Both the position numbers and the translations under genes were made by a program. A stretch of DNA of 64,000 nt from Brumicola pallidula DSM 14239 = ACAM 615 (GTDB taxonomy: Bacteria; Pseudomonadota; Gammaproteobacteria; Enterobacterales; Alteromonadaceae), in assembly GCF_000428905.1 (NCBI RefSeq), contig NZ_KE386817.1, forward strand, positions 62,001-126,000, written 5' to 3'. The stretch's first letter is position 1; each line of letters starts with the position of its first letter. Below are positions 8,420 through 17,414 of this stretch, in pieces. The notes under the pieces are model-generated. The model saw only the letters and a list, made by a program, of their open reading frames with translations, ran no database searches and was not told the origin of the DNA.

Positions 8420-8444
8420 ATCATGCAAATCAACGACCTCGGCG

Positions 8445-9908
8445 TTAGCGGCCACGTGCTTCCAACCTGTTAGCAAATTCTTGCATAATAATCATGTACA
8501 ATTCCTTGCCAAGATATAAATCTTCTACTTTTGACTCAATACTCGGGTTGTCGTTTACCTCAATGACATAAACTTTGCCATTAGCTTGTTTAATATCAAC
8601 ACCGTACAAGCTCTTACCAATCATTGAACAGGCTTTAACGGCAGCATCGAGCACCGGTTTTGGTACTTCAAACGTTGGCAATGTTTCAAAACCGCCGGTT
8701 GTATTGGTTTTTGAATCATGGTTGTAAATTTGCCAGTGGCCTCTGGCCATATGATAGCGGCAAGCGTAAATAGGACGACCGTTTAAGACGCCAATTCGCC
8801 AATCAAATTCGGTAAAAATGTATTCTTGTACTAACACTAGTGCCGACTCATTCAGCATTTTTTCTAGCTTGAGCTTAAGTTCTTGAATATCTTTAACCTT
8901 AAATACGCCCATAGAAAATGAACTCTCTGGCAGTTTTAATACCATGGGAAACCCAAAATCTTCAGCTAATTTTTCACAGGTTAGCATCTCGTTATCTGAC
9001 ACAAAATGACTGCGTGGCGAGGGTACTTTGTGATAGCTAAAAGCGTCATGTAAGAATACTTTGTTGCAGCATTTTAAAATACTCGTGGCATCGTCCATCA
9101 CCACCAGACCTTCTTGCTCGGCTTTACGAGCAATATGGTAAGTTGGGTGATTGATAGCGGTGGTTTCACGTATAAATAGTGCGTCATAATGCGCAATATT
9201 GGTCGCTTGCGTTGAGTTAATAACTTCCGCATTAATACCAACAAGTTTTGCCGCTTTTATAAAATGCTTAATCGCTTTTGCATCGCTTGGCGGCGTAGCT
9301 TCGTTTTCATTACACAAAATAGCCATGTCCCAACGCGCCTGTTTTCTTTTACTGCCCCGTCGCCACGTTTTTAACATATAGTCATGTAATGCTTTCGCCA
9401 ATTCGGTCTTGTCATTATTTTCAGCTGACTGCCAATCACCAAAGCCCACAGTCATGACAGTTGCATTGGCTTGTTTAATTACCGACACACTTAAGAACGG
9501 CGCAGGGAAACGTTCAAAGGCGAACTTTGCAATGGGGGCCATAGAGGCTGATTTTGTGCTACCGAAAAACACGTCACAGTGGCTACCATCCTGCACTTCA
9601 TCACTCAAGGCTTTTGGTAGTGTAATAGTCTTCATCTGCAAAGATTGTTCTTGGCTCTCAATAATCAAATCATTTATGGTATTGACGCTAGGTAATACTT
9701 TGTGTGTTCTTGCTTCAGCTAAAAGCGAACAATAATATCCTTTACTCAAATATCTGTCCGTGGCACACAAATTAATGACACGCATTTTGCCTTCATCACG
9801 TTTAGGGAATTCAGATAAATACCTATCAAAATCAATTACTTCACAATCATGTAAATCTAATTGACTAAATTCATTCGGCGAGTCAACAACAATTAATGTC
9901 GTTATCAT
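8445..9908 (-). CDS. RimK family ATP-grasp ligase with RLAN N-terminal domain
   Basis: A 487-residue protein with an N-terminal RLAN-type domain (about residues 1-190) and a RimK-like ATP-grasp domain (about 200-485) with FPMVLKLPESSFSMGV, VQEYIFTEFDWRIGVL and the metal-binding VIEVNDNPSIES. ATP-grasp ligases of this group form amide bonds via acyl phosphates. The start is the ATG at 9908 because GGAAG sits about seven bases before it; the longer TTG frame lacks such a site. It heads an operon with the GNAT-C39 fusion and the DUF155 gene. Its true substrate is unknown; it is not the short (about 300-residue) ribosomal S6 modifier RimK. Confidence 0.88.
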   Translation of the reverse strand: MITTLIVVDSPNEFSQLDLHDCEVIDFDRYLSEFPKRDEGKMRVINLCATDRYLSKGYYCSLLAEARTHKVLPSVNTINDLIIESQEQSLQMKTITLPKALSDEVQDGSHCDVFFGSTKSASMAPIAKFAFERFPAPFLSVSVIKQANATVMTVGFGDWQSAENNDKTELAKALHDYMLKTWRRGSKRKQARWDMAILCNENEATPPSDAKAIKHFIKAAKLVGINAEVINSTQATNIAHYDALFIRETTAINHPTYHIARKAEQEGLVVMDDATSILKCCNKVFLHDAFSYHKVPSPRSHFVSDNEMLTCEKLAEDFGFPMVLKLPESSFSMGVFKVKDIQELKLKLEKMLNESALVLVQEYIFTEFDWRIGVLNGRPIYACRYHMARGHWQIYNHDSKTNTTGGFETLPTFEVPKPVLDAAVKACSMIGKSLYGVDIKQANGKVYVIEVNDNPSIESKVEDLYLGKELYMIIMQEFANRLEARGR

Positions 9909-10103
9909 TTTTGCTTCCAAGTATAAGTAAAATTACGGGCTTAACATCGCGCGAAATATAGTCTTTACGTGCACTATATCAAGATAAAAATAAGCTAATT
10001 TGAGTGAAATAAATTGTTCCTCAAGAACATTTTATTTTGCTCGCATTTATACATTTGCGACATACACTTGGCACGTTAAAACACATTTTGATTCGGAGAT
10101 TTT

Positions 10104-10331
10104 ATGAAATATACATTACTATTGGTTGGCCTATTTTTTGCTGCATCGACTATCGCGGACGATCGTCCTGTCGCTGATACTCAGCTTATTGTGGAATATA
10201 AAGAATACTGTAAGGAAATTGCAGACGACGAGGGAACCGGAAAGTTATCAATGGAGGAATTCTTACTTGTATGTGTAAACGACGAGCTTGAGTCTGAAGG
10301 GTATCAACCAATTACCAAGTTACCAAAATAA
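10104..10331 (+). CDS. Small secreted acidic protein
   Basis: A 75-residue protein with a clear signal peptide (residues 1 to about 18, cleavage after STIA). The mature part is short, acidic and has two cysteines (in YKEYCKEIA and FLLVCVNDE) that could form a disulfide in the periplasm. The CGGAGA Shine-Dalgarno sequence before the ATG and the strong terminator after the stop support a real monocistronic gene. I recognise no named family. It is divergent from the RimK-like operon; whether the two are linked is open. Confidence 0.75.
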   Translation: MKYTLLLVGLFFAASTIADDRPVADTQLIVEYKEYCKEIADDEGTGKLSMEEFLLVCVNDELESEGYQPITKLPK

Positions 10332-10333
10332 TA

Positions 10334-10367
10334 AAAAACTGCACCTTTTCATGAAGGTGCAGTTTTT
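10334..10367. terminator. Strong intrinsic terminator (bidirectional)
   Basis: A perfect 14-bp inverted repeat (AAAAACTGCACCTT and its complement) with a 6-base loop, and T-runs on both strands. It begins three bases after the small secreted protein gene and could also serve the minus-strand regulator gene downstream. Confidence 0.9.
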
Positions 10368-10438
10368 ATGAAGGTTCAATTTTTATGCAGGTTCATCTTA
10401 TAAAAACAGGTAGTCACCAAGCCGATTTTTTGACACCA

Positions 10439-11290
10439 TCACCCTACTTTTAATTGCATATAAGCAATAACGTCTTCTACTCCCCGGTTTTTTTGATTCT
10501 TCAATTGATTTAAGTAGACCGGTATTTTAACTTCTTGAGTCAACTGCGAGGGCGCAAAACTGGCTAGCACCCGTCGTAAATTAGTATCCAAAAATGCATG
10601 TGATTTTATCGGTAATATCAAACGACAGGCTTCAGCATCAGCCATTGTTAATGCAACGTCTATTGAAGATGTGCGCAACTTAGCTTTTCGTAATTCGGGA
10701 TGCAGTTTACCTAATTTGTCGTTAATAGAGGGTGACCATTCAATATTGATATCATGGATTTCGATGCCAGGCTCGCCGTGCGAACTATTTGAGTGATACA
10801 TACAAAGTAAGACTTCAAACAACAAAGTACTGTCAATATCATCCGACTTAACCTGTGATGTGGTTAACGCAACGTCAATACTGTGTTCATGTAGTTGTCT
10901 GGTGATTTGTTCAACAGTGGCAATTTCATGCTGAAAGCTAACGCTATTGAAGTGCGTCAGCAAGTTTGGTAGCCAATTAGAAAAGCACAGTAAAAATGCA
11001 TTCTGGGTTGAAGCACAGCTAATGTGCTGGCACTCCTCTTGTGCCAATAACTTTCTGGCTTTTGACAATGTATTCGAAAGCTCTTGGGCATAAGGGATGA
11101 GCTTTTCGCCTGCTGGCGTAATTTGAATACTATTACGATTTCGAATGAACAATGCAGTGTTGAAATACTCTTCCAACAATTTAATACGAGCACTAACTGC
11201 AGACTGAGTTAAATATAAGTTTTCGGCAGCACGACCAAAGTGTCTGGTTTCAGCTACTTCAAGAAAGGTAGTTAAAAATCTAATATCCAC
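10439..11290 (-). CDS. hdfR: LysR-family transcriptional regulator, HdfR type
   Basis: A 283-residue LysR regulator. The N-terminal winged HTH (FLTTFLEVAETRHFGRAAEN, then LYLTQSAVSARIKLLE) is very close to E. coli HdfR (279 residues), including the RNRNSIQITPAGEKLIPYA stretch; the effector domain follows from about residue 90. HdfR represses flagellar flhDC and acts on other genes in enterics; the target here is not visible. The start is a GTG at 11290, fixed by family alignment. No Shine-Dalgarno sequence is visible, and a terminator-like hairpin with a T-run ends directly before the start codon, which is unusual. Confidence 0.8.
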   Translation of the reverse strand: MDIRFLTTFLEVAETRHFGRAAENLYLTQSAVSARIKLLEEYFNTALFIRNRNSIQITPAGEKLIPYAQELSNTLSKARKLLAQEECQHISCASTQNAFLLCFSNWLPNLLTHFNSVSFQHEIATVEQITRQLHEHSIDVALTTSQVKSDDIDSTLLFEVLLCMYHSNSSHGEPGIEIHDINIEWSPSINDKLGKLHPELRKAKLRTSSIDVALTMADAEACRLILPIKSHAFLDTNLRRVLASFAPSQLTQEVKIPVYLNQLKNQKNRGVEDVIAYMQLKVG

Positions 11291-11291
11291 A

Positions 11292-11322
11292 AAAAAACCA
11301 GTAATCGATTGATTACTGGTTT
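11292..11322 (-). terminator. Hairpin with T-run abutting the hdfR start codon
   Basis: AAACCAGTAATC and its complement (11311-11322 and 11295-11306) form a perfect 12-bp stem with a 4-base loop. Read on the minus strand it is followed by a run of seven T that touches the GTG start of hdfR. It is a textbook intrinsic terminator for the small gene at 11381-11572, or an attenuator for hdfR. Confidence 0.75.
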
Positions 11323-11380
11323 ATAACGTGGTTTTTACTATGAATGCAATGCTTAATGTCGCAACCCAGCAAGAAATAGC

Positions 11381-11572
11381 TCAGTGCACACTCTCGGCAT
11401 CGTCGTTTTGCTTATTGCGAGCAGCCGCCATATCCTTACTGGCACGCTTTTTACGCACCAACTCGGCTTTGGTTTGTTCAACCTTGCTCTCATCGTTTTG
11501 CTTACCCACGACCCAATCTTGGTTATCAAAATCGTCACTTTCTTCTTTGCGAAATCTGTAATCTTTACTCAT
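11381..11572 (-). CDS. Small charged cytoplasmic protein of unknown function
   Basis: A 63-residue, highly charged frame (MSKDYRFRKEESDDFDN start, then a Lys/Arg-rich helix VRKKRASKDMAAARNKQND). It has no signal peptide or membrane segment and looks like a small nucleic-acid- or ribosome-associated protein, but I recognise no family. Overlapping frames on both strands exist here; this one is preferred because of its composition, ATG start and the good terminator just downstream. It could still be spurious. Confidence 0.5.
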   Translation of the reverse strand: MSKDYRFRKEESDDFDNQDWVVGKQNDESKVEQTKAELVRKKRASKDMAAARNKQNDDAESVH

Positions 11573-11666
11573 AACACTTAGCCATAAATCAGGAATCTCT
11601 ATAATAAAAAAAAAGAGCCAAATAAGTACAACAAATTATTTATTTCTTTACGGCAAAAATAATTGA

Positions 11667-13580
11667 TTACTCAACATAACCTTCATTCGCGCTCACCGTT
11701 AGCGGATGATAACCCGGCTTTGCCTGCTCAAATGCTTTTTTCGCAAACGCTTTGCCATCGGGTGTCTTTGATAACTCACGATACAGCGGCTTGACTAATT
11801 TGTTACGGCCAATGCTCGTCAAATATGCATACAAACGTTCATACGCAGGTTTGTATTGATTTTTCACCGCAATCATCAGCCAGCTATGTGCTATTTCATT
11901 ATTTTTGCTTGCCGTTAACGAAAATGCAGCATCCAGCTCTGCTAACTGCTTTTCATCTAAAAGCTCAGGCATATTATTCAAAAAATACAACCATTGGTGC
12001 ACTGTCCACTCTTGCGTTTGGGTCATGTTAGCGCTGGTTTCTCCTGCTAACCATTGCTCTCTCGCTTTGTCGACATTCACAAAAGCGTCAGATTCTGGTA
12101 CCGGGGCACCTTCAGGAATTCCAGGCTCAAAGATCCACGCATTAATGCGTGCTTTATCGAGCTTGTCGGCATATTGGCTTAGCAAGGTTACATCTAGGTA
12201 AGCTATAAACTCTTCGGTAGTAATACTTTTAAATGAAAAGTGCTCAAAATAACTTAACAGGAATTTATCAAAATTATCACGCCCTATTTTTTGCTCTATC
12301 TCGCGTAAAAATAGCGCTCCCTTTTCATATGGAATATTAGAAAATACATCATCCGGATTTCTACCACGCAAATCGATCGCTAGGATTTGGTCAGCTGGGG
12401 TGAGTGAATTTATATCAGCTTGCAAGTCTTGATAACCGAGCACTGCTTCCATATTGTAACGGTCTTCACCGTACACCATTTCCATAATGCGGTAGGTCAA
12501 ATAAGTAGTAAAACCTTCATTTAGCCATAAATCACGCCATGTTGCATTGGTCACGGTATTACCTGACCAGCTATGTGCTAGTTCATGCGCGATTAACGAT
12601 ACCAGGCTTTTGTCGCCAGCAATCACGGTTGGCGTTATAAACGACAATCTGGGGTTTTCCATACCTCCAAAAGGAAATGAAGGGGGTAAAATCAATAGAT
12701 CGTAGCGATCCCAGCTATAAGGACCATATTTATTTTCAGTCGCAATTAGCATGCTTTCAGTATCTTCAAACTCAGCGGCCGCAGACTCTAATATAGCGGG
12801 TTCGGCATATACACCGGTGCGCTCACCCATTGCTTTAAAATGCAGATCGCCAATAGCTAAGGCAATCAAGTACGATGGAATAGGTTGTGGCATATTGAAT
12901 TCGTAGACGCCATCACGTTCAGTGTCAGGGTCATTGGACGCACTCATTACGGCTAACAGCTCTTTAGGTGTTCTGATGGTTGCTGTATAGGTTACGCGGA
13001 CTTGTGGGGAGTCTTGCAAAGGAATGAAGCTTCGTGCATGGATTGCTTGCGCTTGGGTAAACAAAAATGGGTGTTTTTTACCTGCTGTTTGCGCTGGGGT
13101 TAACCACTGTGCACCGGAAGCTGTTGGTGATGTTTCATAATTAATAGTCACGGTGTCTGCCCCGTTGGGCATTTTGATATGCAACGCGGCACCTAAGTTT
13201 TCATCTGCCGCTTTCAATTCAAAAGGAACATCATTGCCTTGGCTTGTGACGCTAAAGATAACTAGATCACGAGTGTCCAATATCAGTTCATGTGCATTTT
13301 CTTGTTGACGCTTTACGGTCACTTGCACACTACCGATGAGTTTTTTAGTACTGAAATCAGCTGTTAAATCTAGGTTTAGATGCGTTACTAAGACCTCTTC
13401 TGGATTGGCATAAGAATGGTAGTCTTTGCCTACATCGATTGCAGAACTGGTTGCCGTGTCATTTTGCACGTTTTGACTAAGCATACTCTCAGTATTAACC
13501 GAAGGGACTTCCTCAACCGGAGAGCAAGCGACCAAGGATACAGCTAAAGTAAACACGCTTAGTCTAAAAAAGTTTTTCAT
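11667..13580 (-). CDS. M1 family zinc aminopeptidase lipoprotein (leukotriene A4 hydrolase-like)
   Basis: A 637-residue M1 metallopeptidase. A lipoprotein signal peptide ends at Cys19 (SLVAC), so the enzyme is exported and lipid-anchored. The exopeptidase motif GGMEN is at residues 305-309 and the zinc site HELAH at 332-336, with the third ligand Glu355 in LWLNEGF. The C-terminal helical domain (about 490-620) resembles the LTA4-hydrolase C domain. The role is trimming of N-terminal residues from peptides in the envelope. It is divergent from modA across a 347-base gap. Confidence 0.93.
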   Translation of the reverse strand: MKNFFRLSVFTLAVSLVACSPVEEVPSVNTESMLSQNVQNDTATSSAIDVGKDYHSYANPEEVLVTHLNLDLTADFSTKKLIGSVQVTVKRQQENAHELILDTRDLVIFSVTSQGNDVPFELKAADENLGAALHIKMPNGADTVTINYETSPTASGAQWLTPAQTAGKKHPFLFTQAQAIHARSFIPLQDSPQVRVTYTATIRTPKELLAVMSASNDPDTERDGVYEFNMPQPIPSYLIALAIGDLHFKAMGERTGVYAEPAILESAAAEFEDTESMLIATENKYGPYSWDRYDLLILPPSFPFGGMENPRLSFITPTVIAGDKSLVSLIAHELAHSWSGNTVTNATWRDLWLNEGFTTYLTYRIMEMVYGEDRYNMEAVLGYQDLQADINSLTPADQILAIDLRGRNPDDVFSNIPYEKGALFLREIEQKIGRDNFDKFLLSYFEHFSFKSITTEEFIAYLDVTLLSQYADKLDKARINAWIFEPGIPEGAPVPESDAFVNVDKAREQWLAGETSANMTQTQEWTVHQWLYFLNNMPELLDEKQLAELDAAFSLTASKNNEIAHSWLMIAVKNQYKPAYERLYAYLTSIGRNKLVKPLYRELSKTPDGKAFAKKAFEQAKPGYHPLTVSANEGYVE

Positions 13581-13927
13581 TTGATTTTTTCCATCAGTAT
13601 ATTTTTGAATGAGTTTTAATTATTTGTTTTTTCAAAATTTGGCTTTTGTTTGCGGCCAATTATAGACGATTACAACGGATTGAGTTTGACATAAAACAAG
13701 ATACGTGAAAACTGTCCCTTTTTATTAACCCTCGTCTGCACCCTCGTCACTTCTACTTTTAGCTACGTTATGTCGACTAAATATTGATACTAGTCACGCC
13801 AATAGGACGCTAAATATTCATACCCAATTAATCAAAAGCCGTCTTAAGTTTTAGACATTAAAGGAACATTACTGCTATCATTATCGGTCTGTCATGTTGT
13901 ATCTCGTCGAATCTAAAAAAACCAACT
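13581..13927. other. Divergent intergenic region, pepM1 / modA
   Basis: Carries the promoters of both the minus-strand M1 peptidase gene and the plus-strand modABC operon. I see no ORF, no clear ModE palindrome and no strong hairpin in it. Confidence 0.5.
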
Positions 13928-14740
13928 ATGAAATTTAATGTAACATTCACTCTGCTATTAAGCATGCTTTGTATCTACTTATTGCTGCATCCGTTCAAAC
14001 TAAGTAATGCCGTTGACTTTAATCAACCAGCTTTTGCAAACTCATCTTCGGTCAAGTCAGAAGCGCAACATGCAAATGTGGCCGTTGCCTCAAATTTTAT
14101 TAAACCGATGCAAGAGCTCAAGGCAAAATTCGAACTAAAAACACCGTATAAAATACGCGTTTCCTACAGTTCATCGGGAAAGTTTTTTGCCCAAATAGTG
14201 AATGGCGCGCCCTACGATCTGTTTCTTTCCGCTGATCAAGTAAAGCCTGACGAACTCATAAAGCGTGGAAAAGCAAGTGCTCTTGGACGCTTTACTTATG
14301 CACAGGGAACACTCATTTTGTGGTCATCCAATGCTACATTAGTTAATAACTCACCGGATGTTTTATACGATAATCAGTTCAGAAAAGTAGCCCTTGCCAA
14401 TCCTAAATTTGCACCCTACGGTCAAGCCGCGGTTGATGTTTTAAAACATCTGTCAATAGTTGAACAGACCAAACCAAAATGGGTAATGGGGGAAAGTATT
14501 TCTCAAACCTATCAATTTGTTGCAACCGGTAATGCGGATATCGGATTTATCTCTTTTTCACAAAAACCAGAGCACGGTTCATATTGGCTGATCCCTGAAT
14601 ATTATTACAATCCAATAAAACAAGATGCTGTTTTATTAGAAAACGCAGAGCAAAATCCAGCGGCATTGGCTTTCTTTGAATTTTTGAACAGCAAAGACGC
14701 GAAAAACATCATACAATCACATCATTATACCGTTAATTGA
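13928..14740 (+). CDS. modA: Molybdate ABC transporter, periplasmic binding protein ModA
   Basis: A 270-residue periplasmic solute-binding protein. An N-terminal hydrophobic segment (TLLLSMLCIYLLLHPF) serves as export signal. Family marks are VAVASNFIKPMQELKA at the mature N-terminus, YSSSGKFFAQIVNGAPYDLFLSADQ and the C-terminal GNADIGFISFSQ segment, which contribute oxyanion ligands in ModA. It captures molybdate (or tungstate) and delivers it to ModBC encoded directly downstream. It is slightly longer than E. coli ModA because of the extended N-terminus. No modE gene is present in the window. Confidence 0.93.
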   Translation: MKFNVTFTLLLSMLCIYLLLHPFKLSNAVDFNQPAFANSSSVKSEAQHANVAVASNFIKPMQELKAKFELKTPYKIRVSYSSSGKFFAQIVNGAPYDLFLSADQVKPDELIKRGKASALGRFTYAQGTLILWSSNATLVNNSPDVLYDNQFRKVALANPKFAPYGQAAVDVLKHLSIVEQTKPKWVMGESISQTYQFVATGNADIGFISFSQKPEHGSYWLIPEYYYNPIKQDAVLLENAEQNPAALAFFEFLNSKDAKNIIQSHHYTVN

Positions 14741-14799
14741 TACCGTTGATTGATTTTCACAATAATAAAATCGTGGCGTATTGCTAACAAGGAACTTGC

Positions 14800-15495
14800 A
14801 TGGGACTCACCGAATCTGACATTAATGCTATTTGGCTGACCATAAAGCTAGCTTTTACCGTCACCATCATTCTATTGATAATAGGCACACCTATCGCTGT
14901 CTGGTTGGCAAAAACAAAGTCTTGGCTGCGCGGGCCGATAAATGCAATTGTTGCATTGCCATTAGTATTGCCGCCAACTGTTTTAGGTTTTTATCTATTA
15001 ATCGCAATGGGACCGGATGGTCCTATCGGTCAACTTACTGAGCAACTTGGCTTAGGACTGCTGCCTTTTACCTTTTGGGGCTTGGTTATTGCCTCATTAT
15101 TTTATTCGTTACCATTTGTTGTACAACCGATTCAAAATGCCGTAGAAGCTATTGGCAAAAAGCCATTAGAAGCTGCTGCCACGCTGCACTCTAAGCCTAT
15201 AGATACGTTTTTTTACGTGATCTTGCCACTTGCTAGACCAGGTTTTATTAGTGCCGCTATATTAGGCTTTGCGCACACAGTAGGTGAGTTTGGTATTGTA
15301 CTGATGATAGGTGGTAATATACCCGCAGAAACCAAAGTTGTTTCAATTCAGATTTACGATCAAGTTGAAGCCTTAGAGTACGCCGGTGCGCATCGTCTAT
15401 CGGCTATTATGCTCGGCTTTTCATTTATTGCACTGTTGCTACTGTATAGTTTCCAAAAGCGCGGTATTGCGACCAAATTTAGAATTGGACGTTGA
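14800..15495 (+). CDS. modB: Molybdate ABC transporter, permease ModB
   Basis: A 231-residue inner-membrane permease with five to six hydrophobic segments. The cytoplasmic EAA loop (EAAATLHSKPIDTFFYVILP, then LARPG) couples it to the ATPase, and FAHTVGEFGIVLMIGGNIP is the conserved ModB/CysT-type signature. AAGGA lies eight bases before the ATG. The stop codon lies two bases before the modC ATG. The pore admits molybdate released by ModA. Confidence 0.95.
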   Translation: MGLTESDINAIWLTIKLAFTVTIILLIIGTPIAVWLAKTKSWLRGPINAIVALPLVLPPTVLGFYLLIAMGPDGPIGQLTEQLGLGLLPFTFWGLVIASLFYSLPFVVQPIQNAVEAIGKKPLEAAATLHSKPIDTFFYVILPLARPGFISAAILGFAHTVGEFGIVLMIGGNIPAETKVVSIQIYDQVEALEYAGAHRLSAIMLGFSFIALLLLYSFQKRGIATKFRIGR

Positions 15496-15497
15496 TT

Positions 15498-16604
15498 ATG
15501 ACTCAAATTAACAGCACGTCGTCCACTATTATTGCTAATTTTCAGATCAGTTTACATAGCGGTTCTCAAGTATTCGAACTTAGCGTAAATAGCGAATTTC
15601 CCAGTACCGGTATCACCGCAATTTTAGGTGAGTCGGGCAGCGGCAAAACCACATTACTTAGATGCATTGCAGGACTTGAAAAAAGTGCCAAAGGCCTATT
15701 AAAAGTAGGCGAAACAACGTGGCTTGATGATAAGCATTGTGTTCCTACTTATGAGCGTGAAATTGGATATGTGTTTCAAGATGCGCGATTATTTGAGCAC
15801 TTAAATGTGCAAGGAAATTTACAATTTGCAATAAAACGTAGCCATGAAAAAGTGCAAAAAGCATTTTATGCAGAAGTGATTAATGCATTAGACATTGGAC
15901 ATTTAATGCAGCACAAGCCAGATCAATTATCGGGCGGTGAAAAACAACGCGTCGCTATTGCTCGTGCCTTGTTAGTGAAACCAAAAATGCTGATCATGGA
16001 TGAACCACTTGCTTCTCTGGACAATGCGCGCAAACAGGATGTACTGCCCTACTTAGCCGCACTGCAAAATATGTTTCATTTGCCGGTGCTCTACGTAAGT
16101 CACTCAACAGATGAAGTGTGCCGGTTAGCCGACCATGTCATTGTGCTCCACCAAGGCAAAGTCGTTGCTCAGGGTGGTATCAATGACGTATTTGCCAGTA
16201 CTCAATTGCCACACATCTATAAGCAAGAAACTAGCACTATTATTAAAGCCAAAATCATTGAAAAAGATGAACGCTGGCATTTGGTAAAAGCGGAATTTGA
16301 CGGCAACACACTTTGGCTACAAGATCACAATCAAGCGATAGGCAAAGCGGTCAGGCTAAGAATTATAGCGAGCGACGTCAGCTTGTCACTACAGGATGAA
16401 AAAGAAAGTACTATTTTAAATAGACTAGAAGGGCGTATTGGCGGTATCGAAATAGATAAAAAAAGCGCCACCGCTCTTGTTACCGTTGACTTAATGAATT
16501 CAGAGGTTGTTGCTCAAGTGACCCGTAAATCTATTGATGATTTATTCTTAATGGTAGGAATGAAAATTTGGGCCCAGATAAAATCGGTAGCTATTTTGGC
16601 TTAA
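15498..16604 (+). CDS. modC: Molybdate ABC transporter, ATPase ModC
   Basis: A 368-residue ABC ATPase from the ATG at 15498 (a TTG at 15492 overlaps the modB stop). The Walker A motif GESGSGKT is near residue 44, the ABC signature LSGGEKQRVAIARAL near 140 and Walker B LIMDEP near 160, with the H-loop in YVSHS. After residue 230 come TOBE-type molybdate-binding repeats (LEGRIGGIEIDKKSATALV), which mark ModC and allow regulation by intracellular molybdate. It closes the modABC operon. Confidence 0.95.
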   Translation: MTQINSTSSTIIANFQISLHSGSQVFELSVNSEFPSTGITAILGESGSGKTTLLRCIAGLEKSAKGLLKVGETTWLDDKHCVPTYEREIGYVFQDARLFEHLNVQGNLQFAIKRSHEKVQKAFYAEVINALDIGHLMQHKPDQLSGGEKQRVAIARALLVKPKMLIMDEPLASLDNARKQDVLPYLAALQNMFHLPVLYVSHSTDEVCRLADHVIVLHQGKVVAQGGINDVFASTQLPHIYKQETSTIIKAKIIEKDERWHLVKAEFDGNTLWLQDHNQAIGKAVRLRIIASDVSLSLQDEKESTILNRLEGRIGGIEIDKKSATALVTVDLMNSEVVAQVTRKSIDDLFLMVGMKIWAQIKSVAILA

Positions 16605-16651
16605 TAGCAGGTTGCCTGAGACATTTTTCAGCTTGAAAATTGGCAGTTTGC

Positions 16652-17116
16652 TTACTTATCTTTCGTCAGCCTTTGTACCTTTAGCACATTTATTTTTAGC
16701 GATGCGGTTGCTAAGCTAACTTCAAAGAAAAATGCGATGAGTCCCCCAGTCAACAATGCAATGCTGATCATAAACGTGACTAATATGGTGGTGTCTAGGT
16801 TGACACTAATTAAACCATTAATCATCAATAAAATAATATCAAAACAAATCACAAGGGCAGAGGCAATAAGGAAGTTGATGGACCAATTCGCCAGTCGCAA
16901 GCGTTTGTTTAGTGCCCGAATTTCGAGTCGAGCTTCACCATCAATGCACGACGGTTGTTGACGGCCTAAAGCTTCAAACCAGCGTGCTCTGTCAATCACT
17001 CTTCCTACTCGGCCTGTGGCGACATTAACTAGCGTTCCTATACCCACAATGAGGAAAATAGGCGCTAACGCTAATTGAATGATGTCGACAGCATTTGGGC
17101 TTAAAATAAATTCCAC
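16652..17116 (-). CDS. DUF2721 family membrane protein
   Basis: A 154-residue integral membrane protein of the DUF2721 family. A first hydrophobic segment (IIQLALAPIFLIVGIGTLVN) precedes the family motif GRVGRVIDRARWFE, and two further membrane segments follow (residues about 78-100 and 110-135). The start is a GTG at 17116 preceded by a purine-rich AGAGTGA. The function is unknown in the whole family. It is convergent with modC and shares no operon with its neighbours. Confidence 0.85.
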   Translation of the reverse strand: MEFILSPNAVDIIQLALAPIFLIVGIGTLVNVATGRVGRVIDRARWFEALGRQQPSCIDGEARLEIRALNKRLRLANWSINFLIASALVICFDIILLMINGLISVNLDTTILVTFMISIALLTGGLIAFFFEVSLATASLKINVLKVQRLTKDK

Positions 17117-17200
17117 ATTTCACTCTTTTTAGTCATCACTAAGTAGTTACATGTTATTGATTATTTGTTGCTTTGAATAGGATCTGAGGAAATACTTAAT

Positions 17201-17277
<77 letters not shown>

Positions 17278-17289
17278 ACCGAAGGGTGT

Positions 17290-17295
17290 ATTATA
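17290..17295 (-). promoter_or_regulatory. -10 element of the tRNA-Pro promoter
   Basis: A perfect TATAAT on the minus strand, 12 bases before the mature tRNA 5' end, followed by a C-rich discriminator (ACACCC). The -35 position 17 bases upstream is poor (GTGGAA). Confidence 0.45.
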
Positions 17296-17414
17296 TTGAT
17301 TACATTGTATAATTCCACCGTTATTTTGTTTTTATCTTGATTGTGCTGTATTTAAGTATTGTCAAACCCAACTTTCACCTGTAAAAGTATGTTTTTTAAT
17401 CATAAGTATTGTAT

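Noticed and set aside
10015-10029. TGTTC-CTCAA-GAACA palindrome upstream of the small secreted protein gene
   Set aside because: Only 5-bp arms, no match to a known operator and likely by chance in AT-rich sequence.
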